Source: JAVSMW01 sp032027005 (lineage in GTDB: Bacteria; Bacillota; Thermincolia; Thermincolales; UBA2595). From it: a stretch of 64,000 nucleotides of DNA. A program made the translations under genes and the position numbers. This document shows positions 27,175-36,194 of the stretch, piece after piece; position 1 is the first letter of the stretch; every line of letters starts with the position of its first letter. Under the pieces are notes generated by a model. It was not told the origin of the DNA and did no database searches. It saw nothing but the letters and a program-made list of their open reading frames with translations. The stretch spans positions 1-64,000 of the forward strand of contig JAVSMW010000002.1 in the NCBI GenBank assembly GCA_032027005.1. The letters run 5' to 3'.

Positions 27175-27801
27175 TTACCCAATAGAATTGATCAAGCCGA
27201 CACACCCTGTTCTCTCAACACTACCGGTCAAACCATCCAGCAGCATCTCATAAACCTGAGGTGCCTGGTCCGCCAAGCCGGGGCGGCGGTGCCAAACCCA
27301 GCTGGTGACAATCTGATCCAGGGTGCCAAAAATCATCTGGCGCACCAGGAATATATTCAGCCGTGGATTAAAAGTACCATTGTTCTGGCCTTCTTCCACA
27401 ATCTCTTCAATTAGCTGAAAATAGTGCCTTAAAACTTTTCCTGTTGCCACACGGAGCATCGTGTCCGGTTGGCGCAGTTCCACCAGACAAACAACTGCCA
27501 AATTAAAATTTGCTTCCACCTTGGTCAGATGTGCCTCCACAAGCTTTTGAAGTTTTTTTGCCGAGTCTTTGACTTCAGCTATCTCCAATTTAATCTCTTC
27601 AATGAAATTACCCAAAAATTCTTTAAATACATCGACCATCATTTCTTCTTTACTGTCAAAATATAGGTAAACTGTACCGCCGGCAACTCCTGCCGCCCGG
27701 GCAATTTTTTTAACTGGGGCACGCCTGTAACCGTTAGCTGAAATTACTTTCACCGCTGCTTCTATGATGGCCTGGTACTTTTCCCCTTTTTTCTTTGCCA
27801 C
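27175..27801 (-). CDS. TetR-family regulator (first copy)
   Basis: The 208-residue protein has an N-terminal helix-turn-helix (KKIARAAGVAGGTVYLYFDSKEEMMVDVF) and a FadR-like all-helical ligand domain. Relatives often bind acyl- or aroyl-CoA esters. The start is GTG with GGAGGAG just ahead. It follows the split-barrel protein gene by 13 bp, so it is the last gene of the UbiD operon and may regulate it by feedback. A paralogue at 42562-43146 stands at the operon's upstream end. Confidence 0.87.
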   Translation of the reverse strand: MAKKKGEKYQAIIEAAVKVISANGYRRAPVKKIARAAGVAGGTVYLYFDSKEEMMVDVFKEFLGNFIEEIKLEIAEVKDSAKKLQKLVEAHLTKVEANFNLAVVCLVELRQPDTMLRVATGKVLRHYFQLIEEIVEEGQNNGTFNPRLNIFLVRQMIFGTLDQIVTSWVWHRRPGLADQAPQVYEMLLDGLTGSVERTGCVGLINSIG

Positions 27802-27814
27802 TTCTCTCCTCCTG

Positions 27815-28279
27815 TTATTTCTCCTTTAATTCAAGCTCAAAATGCTCCCCAAATTTGGTTGTATTATCCGTGAACTTAAGATAGTGCGGTTTAATACAGT
27901 GCCAGTGGTTTTTCGAAACTCCTTTAAAGGATCCCGGGGTTTCTAGGATATGTTTCACCGCCGGAAATTTTTTTAAATAGGTGGCCAGAACCAAAGCCTT
28001 TTCTTTCAGGCTGTCAACGAGATAGGCCTCCCCTCTAAGCTGCACCCCCTGAATAGCCCGCCAATCCTGATAATCTTCGGTGATGGCGGCAGCAACGGCA
28101 GGGTTTTCACACAAATTACGGCTATGGATAGATGTCAGTTCGGATAAAAAATATATGTCATACCCTCGGTTTACAAAGAAAACCGGTGTCGCCCATGGGC
28201 CATTGGAACCATGAGTAGAAAGGACCATTGTACTGTGATTGGCAATGTAATTGAGCATTAATTGGGCTTTGTCAGTCAT
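27815..28279 (-). CDS. Pyridoxamine 5'-phosphate oxidase-like FMN-binding split-barrel protein
   Basis: The 154-residue protein has the split beta-barrel pattern (MVLSTHGSNGPWATPVFFVNRG; GVQLRGEAYLV) of small flavin-binding proteins. The ATG at 28279 lies 3 bp after the isomerase stop with AGGGG upstream; a frame starting at 28333 would run into that gene. Lying beside cofactor-supply genes, it might bind or reduce FMN or prenyl-FMN; that is inference. Confidence 0.75.
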   Translation of the reverse strand: MTDKAQLMLNYIANHSTMVLSTHGSNGPWATPVFFVNRGYDIYFLSELTSIHSRNLCENPAVAAAITEDYQDWRAIQGVQLRGEAYLVDSLKEKALVLATYLKKFPAVKHILETPGSFKGVSKNHWHCIKPHYLKFTDNTTKFGEHFELELKEK

Positions 28280-28281
28280 TG

Positions 28282-29337
28282 TTAACCCCTCCGTGAGTAT
28301 CTGGCGATGTCTACTCCCCTGCGTATAAGCCATTCAGCCGTAAAACCTGTAATTATCACAGGTTTTTCTGCCAGTTCCGGCAGATTTCCGGCACCGACCA
28401 TTAACATTGTTTTTCGCAGTTCATCTATAATGTCCCCAATGCGGTCCATCAACCCTTGTTCACCACTGTCAGTCAGTACCTGCAGAAAGTGGCCGGCCAT
28501 GCCAATCAGTTTTGCTCCTAAGGTAAGGGCTGCAGTCATATCACTGCGGCCAGTAAAACCGCCGGAAGCTACAACGGAAATAGGCAAATCCAGGTTTAAA
28601 GCCTCTATAAGGCTAGCCGCTGCGGGTATCCCGATATTTTCAAAGCTTCCCTGGTAATCCCGCCCTGAACGCATGTACTCTATTTTAACAAAATCTGTTC
28701 CGCCTTTGCCGCCAACATCAATATACTTTACCCCAACATCATACAGCCTTTGGACTGCCTCCATGGAGAGACCAGAGCCGACTTCTTTCACAATGACCGG
28801 TACCCTGGATTGTTCAGCGATCTTTGCAATATTTGCCAGAATTCCCCTGAAATTTCTGTCACCTTCAGTCATAGTAAGTTCCTGGGCAACATTTAAATGC
28901 AGCTGGATACCGTCGGCTTCAATCATCGCCACAGCCTCTTTAACCTTTTCCGATGCTGAGAGGGCACTGAGATTTGCCAGCAGAACCCCGTCGGGATTCT
29001 CGTCCCGGGCCACAGTGTAGGTGTCCCGGACAGCGGGATCTTCCAGTCCGGCCGTCTGCGAGCCGACTGCCATGGCAATCCCGTGCCGGGCTGCTGTTCT
29101 GGCCAGACTCCGGTTAATTTGTTTGACATCGGCATGACCACCCGTAATTGCGTTGATGAGCAGTGGGGCCTTTAACTTCTTATTTAAAAAAACCAGAGAA
29201 GTATCAACCTCTGCAAGGTCTAATTCCGGTAAGGCCTCATAAACCAGGTAAATATCTCCGAAACCGTGCCGGCCCGGAGGCTGCGCAGTTTTCAACGCGT
29301 ATTCGAGGTGATCTTTTTTTCGCTGCTGCCTTGTCAT
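28282..29337 (-). CDS. fni: Isopentenyl-diphosphate delta-isomerase, type 2 (FMN/NADPH-dependent)
   Basis: This 351-residue protein matches type 2 isomerases: RKKDHLEYAL at the start, the LLINAITGG and AVGSQ segments, VKEVGSGLS, and the phosphate-binding DVGGKGGT and ASGGFTGRSD. It interconverts IPP and DMAPP, using FMN. No other isoprenoid gene is near; instead it follows the UbiD/UbiX set, and UbiX needs a dimethylallyl donor. I infer that its job here is to supply the prenyl group for prenylated FMN. Confidence 0.92.
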   Translation of the reverse strand: MTRQQRKKDHLEYALKTAQPPGRHGFGDIYLVYEALPELDLAEVDTSLVFLNKKLKAPLLINAITGGHADVKQINRSLARTAARHGIAMAVGSQTAGLEDPAVRDTYTVARDENPDGVLLANLSALSASEKVKEAVAMIEADGIQLHLNVAQELTMTEGDRNFRGILANIAKIAEQSRVPVIVKEVGSGLSMEAVQRLYDVGVKYIDVGGKGGTDFVKIEYMRSGRDYQGSFENIGIPAAASLIEALNLDLPISVVASGGFTGRSDMTAALTLGAKLIGMAGHFLQVLTDSGEQGLMDRIGDIIDELRKTMLMVGAGNLPELAEKPVIITGFTAEWLIRRGVDIARYSRRG

Positions 29338-29507
29338 AGATAAACCTCACACCCTTCAGCCTGTAGTAATAACTTTTAGAACTTTATTCTTACTGTAATT
29401 CTGTTATTATTGTTATTATACATAATTTATTACTCAAACCCAAGAAATACATTCTCAAGATTATCTGGCCACTCCGGCTGTAATTTTCCTCAGCCGTATT
29501 CCGCCGC
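29338..29507. other. Non-coding stretch upstream of fni
   Basis: AT-rich sequence with the fni ribosome site (GAGGTTT) near 29346. No gene or clear promoter was recognised. A foldback element begins at 29508. Confidence 0.5.
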
Positions 29508-29773
29508 AGGTATGACCGTTTACTCCAGTTTCCCAGGGCAGCATCTACTCATCTAAGCTGTAATGCTCCGGCAGCAAACCGGCATCCCCGAACTTGACGG
29601 CTCAGAAGGCATTCCTTATATGATGGCCGCCTCACGTTTCGAAAAACATGAAACTTCCCGGCGGCCTTCGCCGTCTGCGGACATACGGGGACTCCCCGGT
29701 TTGCTGCTCTCCGCATTACTGCAAGATTCGTGACGATGCCGCCCAAGGTAACCTTCCGTAAACGGTCATACCT
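29508..29773. repeat. 266-bp foldback element with 16-bp perfect terminal inverted repeats
   Basis: AGGTATGACCGTTTAC (29508-29523) and GTAAACGGTCATACCT (29758-29773) are exact reverse complements. Inside them the sequence keeps pairing: GGCAGCATC with GATGCCGCC (one mismatch), GTAATGC with GCATTAC, GCAGCAAACCGG with CCGGTTTGCTGC, and at the tip GGCCGCC with GGCGGCC around GTTTC/GAAAC. The whole segment can thus fold into one long imperfect hairpin. The Nudix stop codon lies inside the right terminal repeat, which suggests insertion into the end of that gene. It could be a MITE-like element or a large structured RNA. Confidence 0.75.
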
Positions 29774-30317
29774 GCTCTGAATTCATAGTAGAGTTTAGGA
29801 AATAAAAGGCTGTGATGACCAAGGAATGAGTTATTTGGCCGGATTTTATCAATTCCGGGATGTCCTTTAGCGGAACCAGGACTACTTCGATGTCTTCTCC
29901 CTGATCAAGGTTCTGGGCCTGCTCAAGGCGAACATTGCGGGCCAGATACGTATAACAAAGGTTGTTCATGATTGCCGGATGCGGGTGGTAACTGCCCAAG
30001 AGTTGAACCTCTTGCGGGCTATACCCGGTTTCTTCCATTAACTCCCTGACTGCTGCTGCCTCAGGTGTATCCCCTGGATCAACCAAACCTCCTGGTAATT
30101 CCAAGGTGGTCGCCCTGATTCCATGGCGGTATTGTCTGACCAAAACCAGTTCGCCATCCGGGGTCAGGGGAATAATGTTAACCCATTCTCCTGCTTCAAT
30201 GATGTAAAAATCGTGATCCCGATCCGTCCGCGGCGAACGGGCGGTGTCGGTCCGGACTGAGAAAACCCGGTAGGAAGAACCCGGCTCACTTTTGATCAAG
30301 GGCCAGGGTTTAATCAT
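29766..30317 (-). CDS. Nudix hydrolase (ADP-ribose pyrophosphatase family)
   Basis: The 183-residue protein has the Nudix box GLVDPGDTPEAAAVRELMEE, with Asp in place of the first box Glu as in many ADP-ribose pyrophosphatases. Its start overlaps the last bases of the upstream UbiD gene, so it is co-translated with it. Its last codons and stop are formed by a foldback element. ADP-ribose hydrolysis is the family default; in this operon a diphosphate-trimming role such as DMAPP to DMAP for UbiX is conceivable but untested. Confidence 0.85.
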   Translation of the reverse strand: MIKPWPLIKSEPGSSYRVFSVRTDTARSPRTDRDHDFYIIEAGEWVNIIPLTPDGELVLVRQYRHGIRATTLELPGGLVDPGDTPEAAAVRELMEETGYSPQEVQLLGSYHPHPAIMNNLCYTYLARNVRLEQAQNLDQGEDIEVVLVPLKDIPELIKSGQITHSLVITAFYFLNSTMNSEQV

Positions 30318-31657
30318 CTTAAAACCTCTCGGACGCGAGCCACGATGTCAGGAGGTAAAGAGATTTTTTCAAAGGCTTTCGGGTCTTGGCCCTTTTTGGT
30401 GGCGTCAAAGCCAAGTTTGGCTGTAACCCCACTAGCACCTACGGAAGGATCAATCACATAGCCCGGCAGATCTGTAACCAGCAGCGCATCCCGGTCGGCC
30501 TGAAATCTGGTGGCCAGAGCCCACTGAACTTCCCGCATATCATAAATGTTTACATCATCATCAACAACAGTAATTTGTTTAATCCGCGGATCCATATTGA
30601 GAAGCAGTCCCATGACCCGGCGCACTTCGGCAGGGGTGGTTCCATGCACAGATATTACAGCATGAAAACTGCAGGTACCCGGCACAAAATTTATATCCTT
30701 TACAGACGGGGACATGCCTTTTAAAAGGCGGATGGTTTCAGCGCTGCCGCCCAGGGCAAGCAGGACGTCAGTTTCCGCCCCCCAGACCTGAATGACCGGG
30801 AGGATGAAATCCCGGCGGTGGGTGACTGTGTGAATTTCGATAACCGGTGATTCTTCTGCAAAATAATGTCCAGTGGCTTCCCCAAAAGGACCTTCTTTTT
30901 CCCTCAGTCCGGGAATGATGCGCCCTTCCATCACAATCTCGGCCCGGGCCGGGACCAACAAATCTACCGATTCAGCCGGTGTCAACTCAACAGCATCACC
31001 CTTTAAACCACCTGTGACAGCAAACTTATCAGGCCCTTCGGCTGTCGCTTTGACTGTTGCCCCTATCTGCATGGCCGGGTCAACACCCAAAGCTATAGCC
31101 ACATCCAGGCCCTGACCTGCCTGTTCCGCCTTCTGTAAAAAGGTGGCTACCGGAGGATTGGCTAGAAAAATGCCTAACCTGTTGCCTCCTTTCAGCTGGA
31201 TCCGGTGCAGACCCATATTTTGCGCCCCGGTAACAGGATCTTTGGCCATGGTGACAGCAGAGGTCAAATACGGGCCCGCATCTTTTTCATGGTAAGTTAA
31301 GGCGGGCAGGAGGGTAACCAGATCGATGTTGTCTTTGATGATGACTTCTTTCACCGGGCCACTTTCCACAATCTGCGGGGGAATCGGCTGCTCTTTCCGA
31401 TCAATAAAGCTCTGGGTCAGTGTGTCCTCTGTCACCCCAAACAGCATAGCCAGCCTGCGCCTGGTCCCCAAAACATTGCCGACTACAGTTTTCCCCGGGT
31501 ATCCGGCGACGTTGTTAAACTGCACCGCTTTGCCGTCATTATTCAGCTTAAGGGCAGCTGACATCTCGAAACGTGGATTTAACTCATGTTTTACCTTCAG
31601 GAGTTCTCCATTCTCTTCAAGGACCTGCAAAAACTCCCTTAAATCACGATAAGCCAT
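30314..31657 (-). CDS. UbiD-family (de)carboxylase, tandem copy 3
   Basis: This 447-residue prenyl-FMN-dependent decarboxylase has the UbiD signatures EGPFGEATGHY and VVDDDVNIYDMREVQWAL. It is third in transcription order of a tandem trio starting with the same MAYRDLR and is the most divergent of them. It likely acts on a hydroxylated aromatic acid. It overlaps the Nudix gene by 4 bp and follows copy 2 by 12 bp with AAGGAGG before its start. Confidence 0.9.
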   Translation of the reverse strand: MAYRDLREFLQVLEENGELLKVKHELNPRFEMSAALKLNNDGKAVQFNNVAGYPGKTVVGNVLGTRRRLAMLFGVTEDTLTQSFIDRKEQPIPPQIVESGPVKEVIIKDNIDLVTLLPALTYHEKDAGPYLTSAVTMAKDPVTGAQNMGLHRIQLKGGNRLGIFLANPPVATFLQKAEQAGQGLDVAIALGVDPAMQIGATVKATAEGPDKFAVTGGLKGDAVELTPAESVDLLVPARAEIVMEGRIIPGLREKEGPFGEATGHYFAEESPVIEIHTVTHRRDFILPVIQVWGAETDVLLALGGSAETIRLLKGMSPSVKDINFVPGTCSFHAVISVHGTTPAEVRRVMGLLLNMDPRIKQITVVDDDVNIYDMREVQWALATRFQADRDALLVTDLPGYVIDPSVGASGVTAKLGFDATKKGQDPKAFEKISLPPDIVARVREVLR

Positions 31658-31669
31658 CCAAATTCCTCC

Positions 31670-33010
31670 TTATTTTAAAGCCTGCCTGGCTCTGGCCAAG
31701 CTTTCCCCGGGTACCGTAATCTTCTCGAACTGATCCGGACTGCCGCCTTTCTTGGTAGCATCCAGGCCAAGTTTAGACGTACTGCCGTCCGCATGCTTGG
31801 AATGGTCGATGACATAGCCCTTGAGTCCGGTCAGCAGCAGCATGTCCCGGTCAGCCTGGAATCTGGTGGCCAGGGCCCATTGGACCTCCCGCATATCGTA
31901 TATGTTCACATCATCATCCACTACAATTATTTGTTTTATCCGCTGGTCCATGCTCAGGATAAGGGTCATCAGCTGGCGCACCTCCAAGGGGCTGGCCCCA
32001 TGAACTGAGGCTACGGCGTTAAACATACAGGTGCCAGGAGAAAAATTCATTTCCCGCAATGCCGGAACCAGCCGCTTTAAATTAGAAAGATTATCGGCAC
32101 TGACACCCAGGGACAAAATTACATCAGGTTCCGCTCCCCAGACCTGCATGAACTGATAGATGAAATCATGCCGGTGGGTGACAGTATGAACCTCAATGAC
32201 AGGACTTTGAAACTCAAAATAAGAACCTGAGCTTTCTCCGAAGGGCCCCTCCTGTTCCCGGTAATTAGGGATTATCCGGCCTTCCAGAATCAATTCGGCA
32301 TGAGCGGGCACCAGCAGGTCTGACGATTCAGCCGGGGTCAGCTCAATGGCCTCACCCTTGATCCCGCCGGCCACCGCAAACTTATTGGGTCCTTCAGCCG
32401 TAGCCTTGGTCATGGTCCCCAGAGTGATAGCCGGATCCACACCAAGGGCTATGGCTACCGCTAACCCCTGGCCGGCCGCCTCTGCTTTTTGCCAAAAGGT
32501 CGCCACCGGGGGGTTCGCCAGAAGAATCCCCAGCCTGTTCCCGCCTTTTATCTGAATGCGGTGCAGGCCTATATTCTGTACTCCGGTCTCCGGATCTCCG
32601 GCAATAATGATAGCTGATGTCAAATAGGGGCTAGCATCTTTTTCATGATAAGTTAAGGCAGGCAGCAGGGATATCAGGTCAATGTTCTCTCTCAGCACCA
32701 CTTCCTTGACCGGCCCCCCATTAACCACGCGGGGAGCGATATGCTGGCTTTTCCGATCTATAAAGCCCGGGGTCAGTGTTTCTTCCGGTACACCCATGAG
32801 CCGGGCAACTCTTCCCCTGGTTCCCAAAATATTTGCTACAGCTTTTTTCCCGGGATGACCGGTGATATTTTCAAACTGCACGGCCCGGTCATTAATTAAC
32901 TTCATGACAGCCGACATCTCAAAACGGGGATTTAACTCCGCCTTTATTTTTAGGACTTCCCCCTGGTTCTCCAGATCCTGTAAGAATTCCCTTAAATCAC
33001 GATATGCCAT
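31670..33010 (-). CDS. UbiD-family (de)carboxylase, tandem copy 2
   Basis: This 446-residue protein shares EGPFGESSGSY and VVDDDVNIYDMREVQWAL with its neighbours and closely resembles copy 1, so the duplication of these two is the more recent. GGAGGAATTTG leads to the start. As a member of a tandem set it could form hetero-oligomers with copies 1 and 3 or differ in substrate. Confidence 0.9.
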   Translation of the reverse strand: MAYRDLREFLQDLENQGEVLKIKAELNPRFEMSAVMKLINDRAVQFENITGHPGKKAVANILGTRGRVARLMGVPEETLTPGFIDRKSQHIAPRVVNGGPVKEVVLRENIDLISLLPALTYHEKDASPYLTSAIIIAGDPETGVQNIGLHRIQIKGGNRLGILLANPPVATFWQKAEAAGQGLAVAIALGVDPAITLGTMTKATAEGPNKFAVAGGIKGEAIELTPAESSDLLVPAHAELILEGRIIPNYREQEGPFGESSGSYFEFQSPVIEVHTVTHRHDFIYQFMQVWGAEPDVILSLGVSADNLSNLKRLVPALREMNFSPGTCMFNAVASVHGASPLEVRQLMTLILSMDQRIKQIIVVDDDVNIYDMREVQWALATRFQADRDMLLLTGLKGYVIDHSKHADGSTSKLGLDATKKGGSPDQFEKITVPGESLARARQALK

Positions 33011-33024
33011 TCAAATTCCTCCTT

Positions 33025-34386
33025 CTAGTCGGTTTCCCCGGCAGCCTTTAAGGCCGCCCTGGCCCGTTCTAAGCTTTCCCTGGGTACCGCGATTTTCTCA
33101 AACTGGCCGGGGCTGCCGCCCTTCTTGGTGGCATCCAGGCCAATTTTTGAGCCACTGCCATCTGCATGTTTGGAGTGGTCAATTACATAGCCCTTAAGGC
33201 CGGTCAGCAAAAGAAGATCACGGTCAGCCTGGAATCTGGTGGCCAAAGCCCATTGGACCTCCCGCATATCGTAGATATCCACATCATCATCCACCACAAC
33301 TATCTGTTTTATCCGCGAGTCCATACTCAGAATCATGGTCATAAACTGGCGCACCTCAGTAGGGGTAGCTCCGTGAACAGAAGCTACGGCATTGAACATA
33401 CATGTACCGGGCGCAAAGTTAATTTCCCTTAAGGACGGGACCAGCCTCTGGAGATTAGAAATGTTATCGGCACTGACCCCCTGCGATAAGACCACATCGG
33501 CTTCTACCCCCCAGACCTGCATGTACTGGTAAATGAAGTTATGCCGATGAGTGACAGTATGAACCTCCACAACCGGACTTTGAAACTGAAAATAAGAACC
33601 TGTACTCTCGCCAAAGGGTCCTTCCTGCTCCCGGTAATGGGGGATAATCCGCCCCTCCAGTATTAATTCGGCATGGGCCGGCACCAGAAGATCTGATGAT
33701 TCTGCAGGAGTAAGCTCAATAGCTTCACCTTTCAGACCACCGGCTACGGCAAATTTATTGGGGCCTTCAACAGTAGCCTTAGTCATCACCCCGAGCATAA
33801 TAGCAGGATCAAAACCTATGACTATGGCCACTTCCAGCCCTTCACCGGCTGCTTCAGCCCGCTGCCAAAAAGAGGCGATTGGGGGATTCTGCAGATTAAT
33901 GCCCACTCTGTTGCCGCCTTTTAACTGGATGCGGTGCATTCCCATGTTCTGGGCTCCGCTCACCGGATCTTTGGCAACGGTAATGGCCGAGGTCAGATAA
34001 GGACTGACGTCTTTTTCATGAGAAGTTAAAGCAGGTATGAGGGATATCAGATCAATGTTCTCTCTGATCACAACTTCTTTCACCGGCCCCCCCTGTACTA
34101 ATTTGGGAGCAATGTGCCGGTTTTTCCGCTCAATAAAGGTTTGGGTCAGTGCTGCCTCCGGAACGCCCATGAACCGGGCTACTCTGCCTCTGGTTCCCAG
34201 AACATTGCAAACTGCTTTTTGCCCCGGGTATCCGGTGATATTTTCAAATTGCACTACCCTGCTGTCATTGATTAACTTCATGGCAGCCGACATCTCATAG
34301 CGGGGGTTTAGTTCAACTTGTATTTTATTAATTTCTCCCTCATTTTCGAGATCCTTTAGAAAATGTCTCAAATCACGATATGCCAC
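33025..34386 (-). CDS. UbiD-family (de)carboxylase, tandem copy 1
   Basis: The 453-residue protein has EGPFGESTGSY, VVDDDVDIYDMREVQWAL and a slightly longer C-terminus than its two paralogues. It begins 87 bp after the small gamma-subunit-like gene. The reaction (carboxylation or decarboxylation of a phenolic ring) is known for the family; the substrate is not evident. Confidence 0.9.
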   Translation of the reverse strand: MAYRDLRHFLKDLENEGEINKIQVELNPRYEMSAAMKLINDSRVVQFENITGYPGQKAVCNVLGTRGRVARFMGVPEAALTQTFIERKNRHIAPKLVQGGPVKEVVIRENIDLISLIPALTSHEKDVSPYLTSAITVAKDPVSGAQNMGMHRIQLKGGNRVGINLQNPPIASFWQRAEAAGEGLEVAIVIGFDPAIMLGVMTKATVEGPNKFAVAGGLKGEAIELTPAESSDLLVPAHAELILEGRIIPHYREQEGPFGESTGSYFQFQSPVVEVHTVTHRHNFIYQYMQVWGVEADVVLSQGVSADNISNLQRLVPSLREINFAPGTCMFNAVASVHGATPTEVRQFMTMILSMDSRIKQIVVVDDDVDIYDMREVQWALATRFQADRDLLLLTGLKGYVIDHSKHADGSGSKIGLDATKKGGSPGQFEKIAVPRESLERARAALKAAGETD

Positions 34387-34473
34387 AACAGTAACCCCCT
34401 TATGTTTTAAGGAACGGACAGACCTACACTAATATTTAGCGAGGTCCGTCCTGGAGTAATTCTGAAGTAATTA

Positions 34474-34734
34474 TTAAAGGTATTTTGCCGGAAACTTATT
34501 TATTTCCCCGTAAACCTCGATGGAATAAGGTTTCTCAAAAGCCTGCCCGCGCCCAAATCTGATTAACAGCTTTTGCGGGTAGGTATCGGCCTTTGCTGAT
34601 ACACGCGCCTTTACCCACTTATAGGCATATTTGTGAATACCCGGTGTCAGGTCCCGCACCTGAAGCTCCAATTCAGCGTCTTCCCGTAATTCATCCAGAC
34701 TGTTAACAAAAATATCGTAGTTGAACAAGTTCAT
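34474..34734 (-). CDS. ppcC: Phenylphosphate carboxylase gamma subunit-like protein
   Basis: This 86-residue protein has no cysteine and no membrane segment. Its size, its central segment PGIHKYAYKWVKARVSA and its place directly after a UbiD-type subunit (6 bp) fit the small gamma subunit of phenylphosphate carboxylase, a four-subunit enzyme found only in phenol-carboxylating anaerobes. The start has AGGAGGAGATG. The call rests on recall of that small family plus context. Confidence 0.65.
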   Translation of the reverse strand: MNLFNYDIFVNSLDELREDAELELQVRDLTPGIHKYAYKWVKARVSAKADTYPQKLLIRFGRGQAFEKPYSIEVYGEINKFPAKYL

Positions 34735-34740
34735 CTCCTC

Positions 34741-36177
34741 CTATCGTTTAAATCCCCAGTCAGCCCAGCGGGACGCAACTTTTTCCTGCAGGTCCTTAGG
34801 ATATACTGTTTTGAATGAAACCAACAGCGGCCGGTCATTCTTATCCCAATCCAAGGGGAAGGTGCAGTCAAAGACTACCTTAGAACCTTTAGACCAGGTC
34901 CGTTCAAATTTGCTGGCAAAGGGGTTCAGAGGAGTGCCAACCCCATCCCAGACATGAATGCCATTCTTCGGATGACAGCGGGTGGTAAAGGCGTGGAAGA
35001 CTTCCCTGTAATTGTAAATATTTACACTGTCGTCAACGACCACAACCATATGGAACCATGGTCCCAATTTACTGCCAAAGGCCAGCTGGCCGATCTGGGC
35101 AGCAATATTGGAGTAGATGGTTTTCACCCCTACCACCATCACGTGGTGAGTTGACTCTGGCAGCATATATACACCGGTGACAGGAATACCCTGGCTGCGT
35201 AATAATTTTTCCAGTTCCAGCCCCAGAGAGAAGGATCTCAGTAACTGACCTTCATCAGTGGGCACACCCATATTGGAAATAGTGGTAATGGGATTATTCC
35301 TGTAAGTTATGCATTTAACCCGGTATACAGTACGGGGCTCCCTGGGGGAGGTCCGGTAGCCCGTATATTCTCCAAAGGGTGCTTCATCCAGCTGGAAATC
35401 GGGTAGCACTTCTCCTTCGATGATGATCTCGGCATGGGCTGGAACTTCCAGGTCACAGGTTTCGCATTTTACCAATTCCACCGGTTCGCCCATCATCATA
35501 CCGGCCAGTTCTGGTTCAGGAATGGAAGACGGCGCACAGGAGGCAATTGCCGAAAGAGGATCAGGGCCAATGACCATGGCGAAGGGCAGGGTCTTGCCTT
35601 GAGGAGCACATTTCCCATAGAGCATTTTCCCCATATCAGAGAAGGGTAATACCGGTCCGACCATCGTCTTGGAATCATAAACCATGGTCCGGTACATGCC
35701 CCAGTTAACATCGGCGGTTTCCGGGTCTTTGGTCACCACAAAGTGCCAGGTTCCCAGATAACGCCCGCCATCCCCTTCGTGCACCATGGGAGCCGGCAGG
35801 CTCAATAGGTCTGCGTCGTCCCCCATTAAAATATTCTCTTTACAGGGGGCCTGGGATTTATCTATAATCTTGGGCGAGATAGTTTTTCCGGCAGTCCTCT
35901 TTAGGTACTCGGCGGAGATTTCCGGGATACTGGTTCTGGGATCAAGGCCGAAAACTGTGGCCAGACGTGAATAGGTAGCGATAGGGGCGCCAAAATAACG
36001 GTGACCGGGGTAATCCTTAATATTTTCCATCAACGGTGCGGGTCCACTTTCTTCACAGGTTTTCCGTACAATAGCCCCTGCTTCCATGTCCCAGTCAATT
36101 TCATCCTTGATTCTGACCAGCTCATTATTCTGCTCCAGGGCGGCGATATATTCTCTGTTGTCCTTGTAATACTTCAT
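34741..36177 (-). CDS. Phenylphosphate carboxylase UbiD-type subunit (alpha or beta)
   Basis: The 478-residue UbiD-family protein has EAPFGEYTGYR and VVVVDDSVNIYNYREVFHAF, where the usual VVDDDVNIYD is altered (DDS). It is quite divergent from the tandem trio and closer to the protein at 36759. The ATG at 36177 has AAGGGG upstream; an in-frame codon at 36201 overlaps the delta gene. With the delta and gamma genes on either side, it is most likely one large subunit of phenylphosphate carboxylase, which carboxylates phenylphosphate at the para position to 4-hydroxybenzoate. Confidence 0.82.
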   Translation of the reverse strand: MKYYKDNREYIAALEQNNELVRIKDEIDWDMEAGAIVRKTCEESGPAPLMENIKDYPGHRYFGAPIATYSRLATVFGLDPRTSIPEISAEYLKRTAGKTISPKIIDKSQAPCKENILMGDDADLLSLPAPMVHEGDGGRYLGTWHFVVTKDPETADVNWGMYRTMVYDSKTMVGPVLPFSDMGKMLYGKCAPQGKTLPFAMVIGPDPLSAIASCAPSSIPEPELAGMMMGEPVELVKCETCDLEVPAHAEIIIEGEVLPDFQLDEAPFGEYTGYRTSPREPRTVYRVKCITYRNNPITTISNMGVPTDEGQLLRSFSLGLELEKLLRSQGIPVTGVYMLPESTHHVMVVGVKTIYSNIAAQIGQLAFGSKLGPWFHMVVVVDDSVNIYNYREVFHAFTTRCHPKNGIHVWDGVGTPLNPFASKFERTWSKGSKVVFDCTFPLDWDKNDRPLLVSFKTVYPKDLQEKVASRWADWGFKR

Positions 36178-36194
36178 ATTAAATGCCCCTTTCA

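Noticed and set aside
29549..29746. A 65-codon frame inside the foldback element
   Set aside because: Both strands are constrained by self-pairing there; there is no ribosome site and no similarity to a protein known to me.
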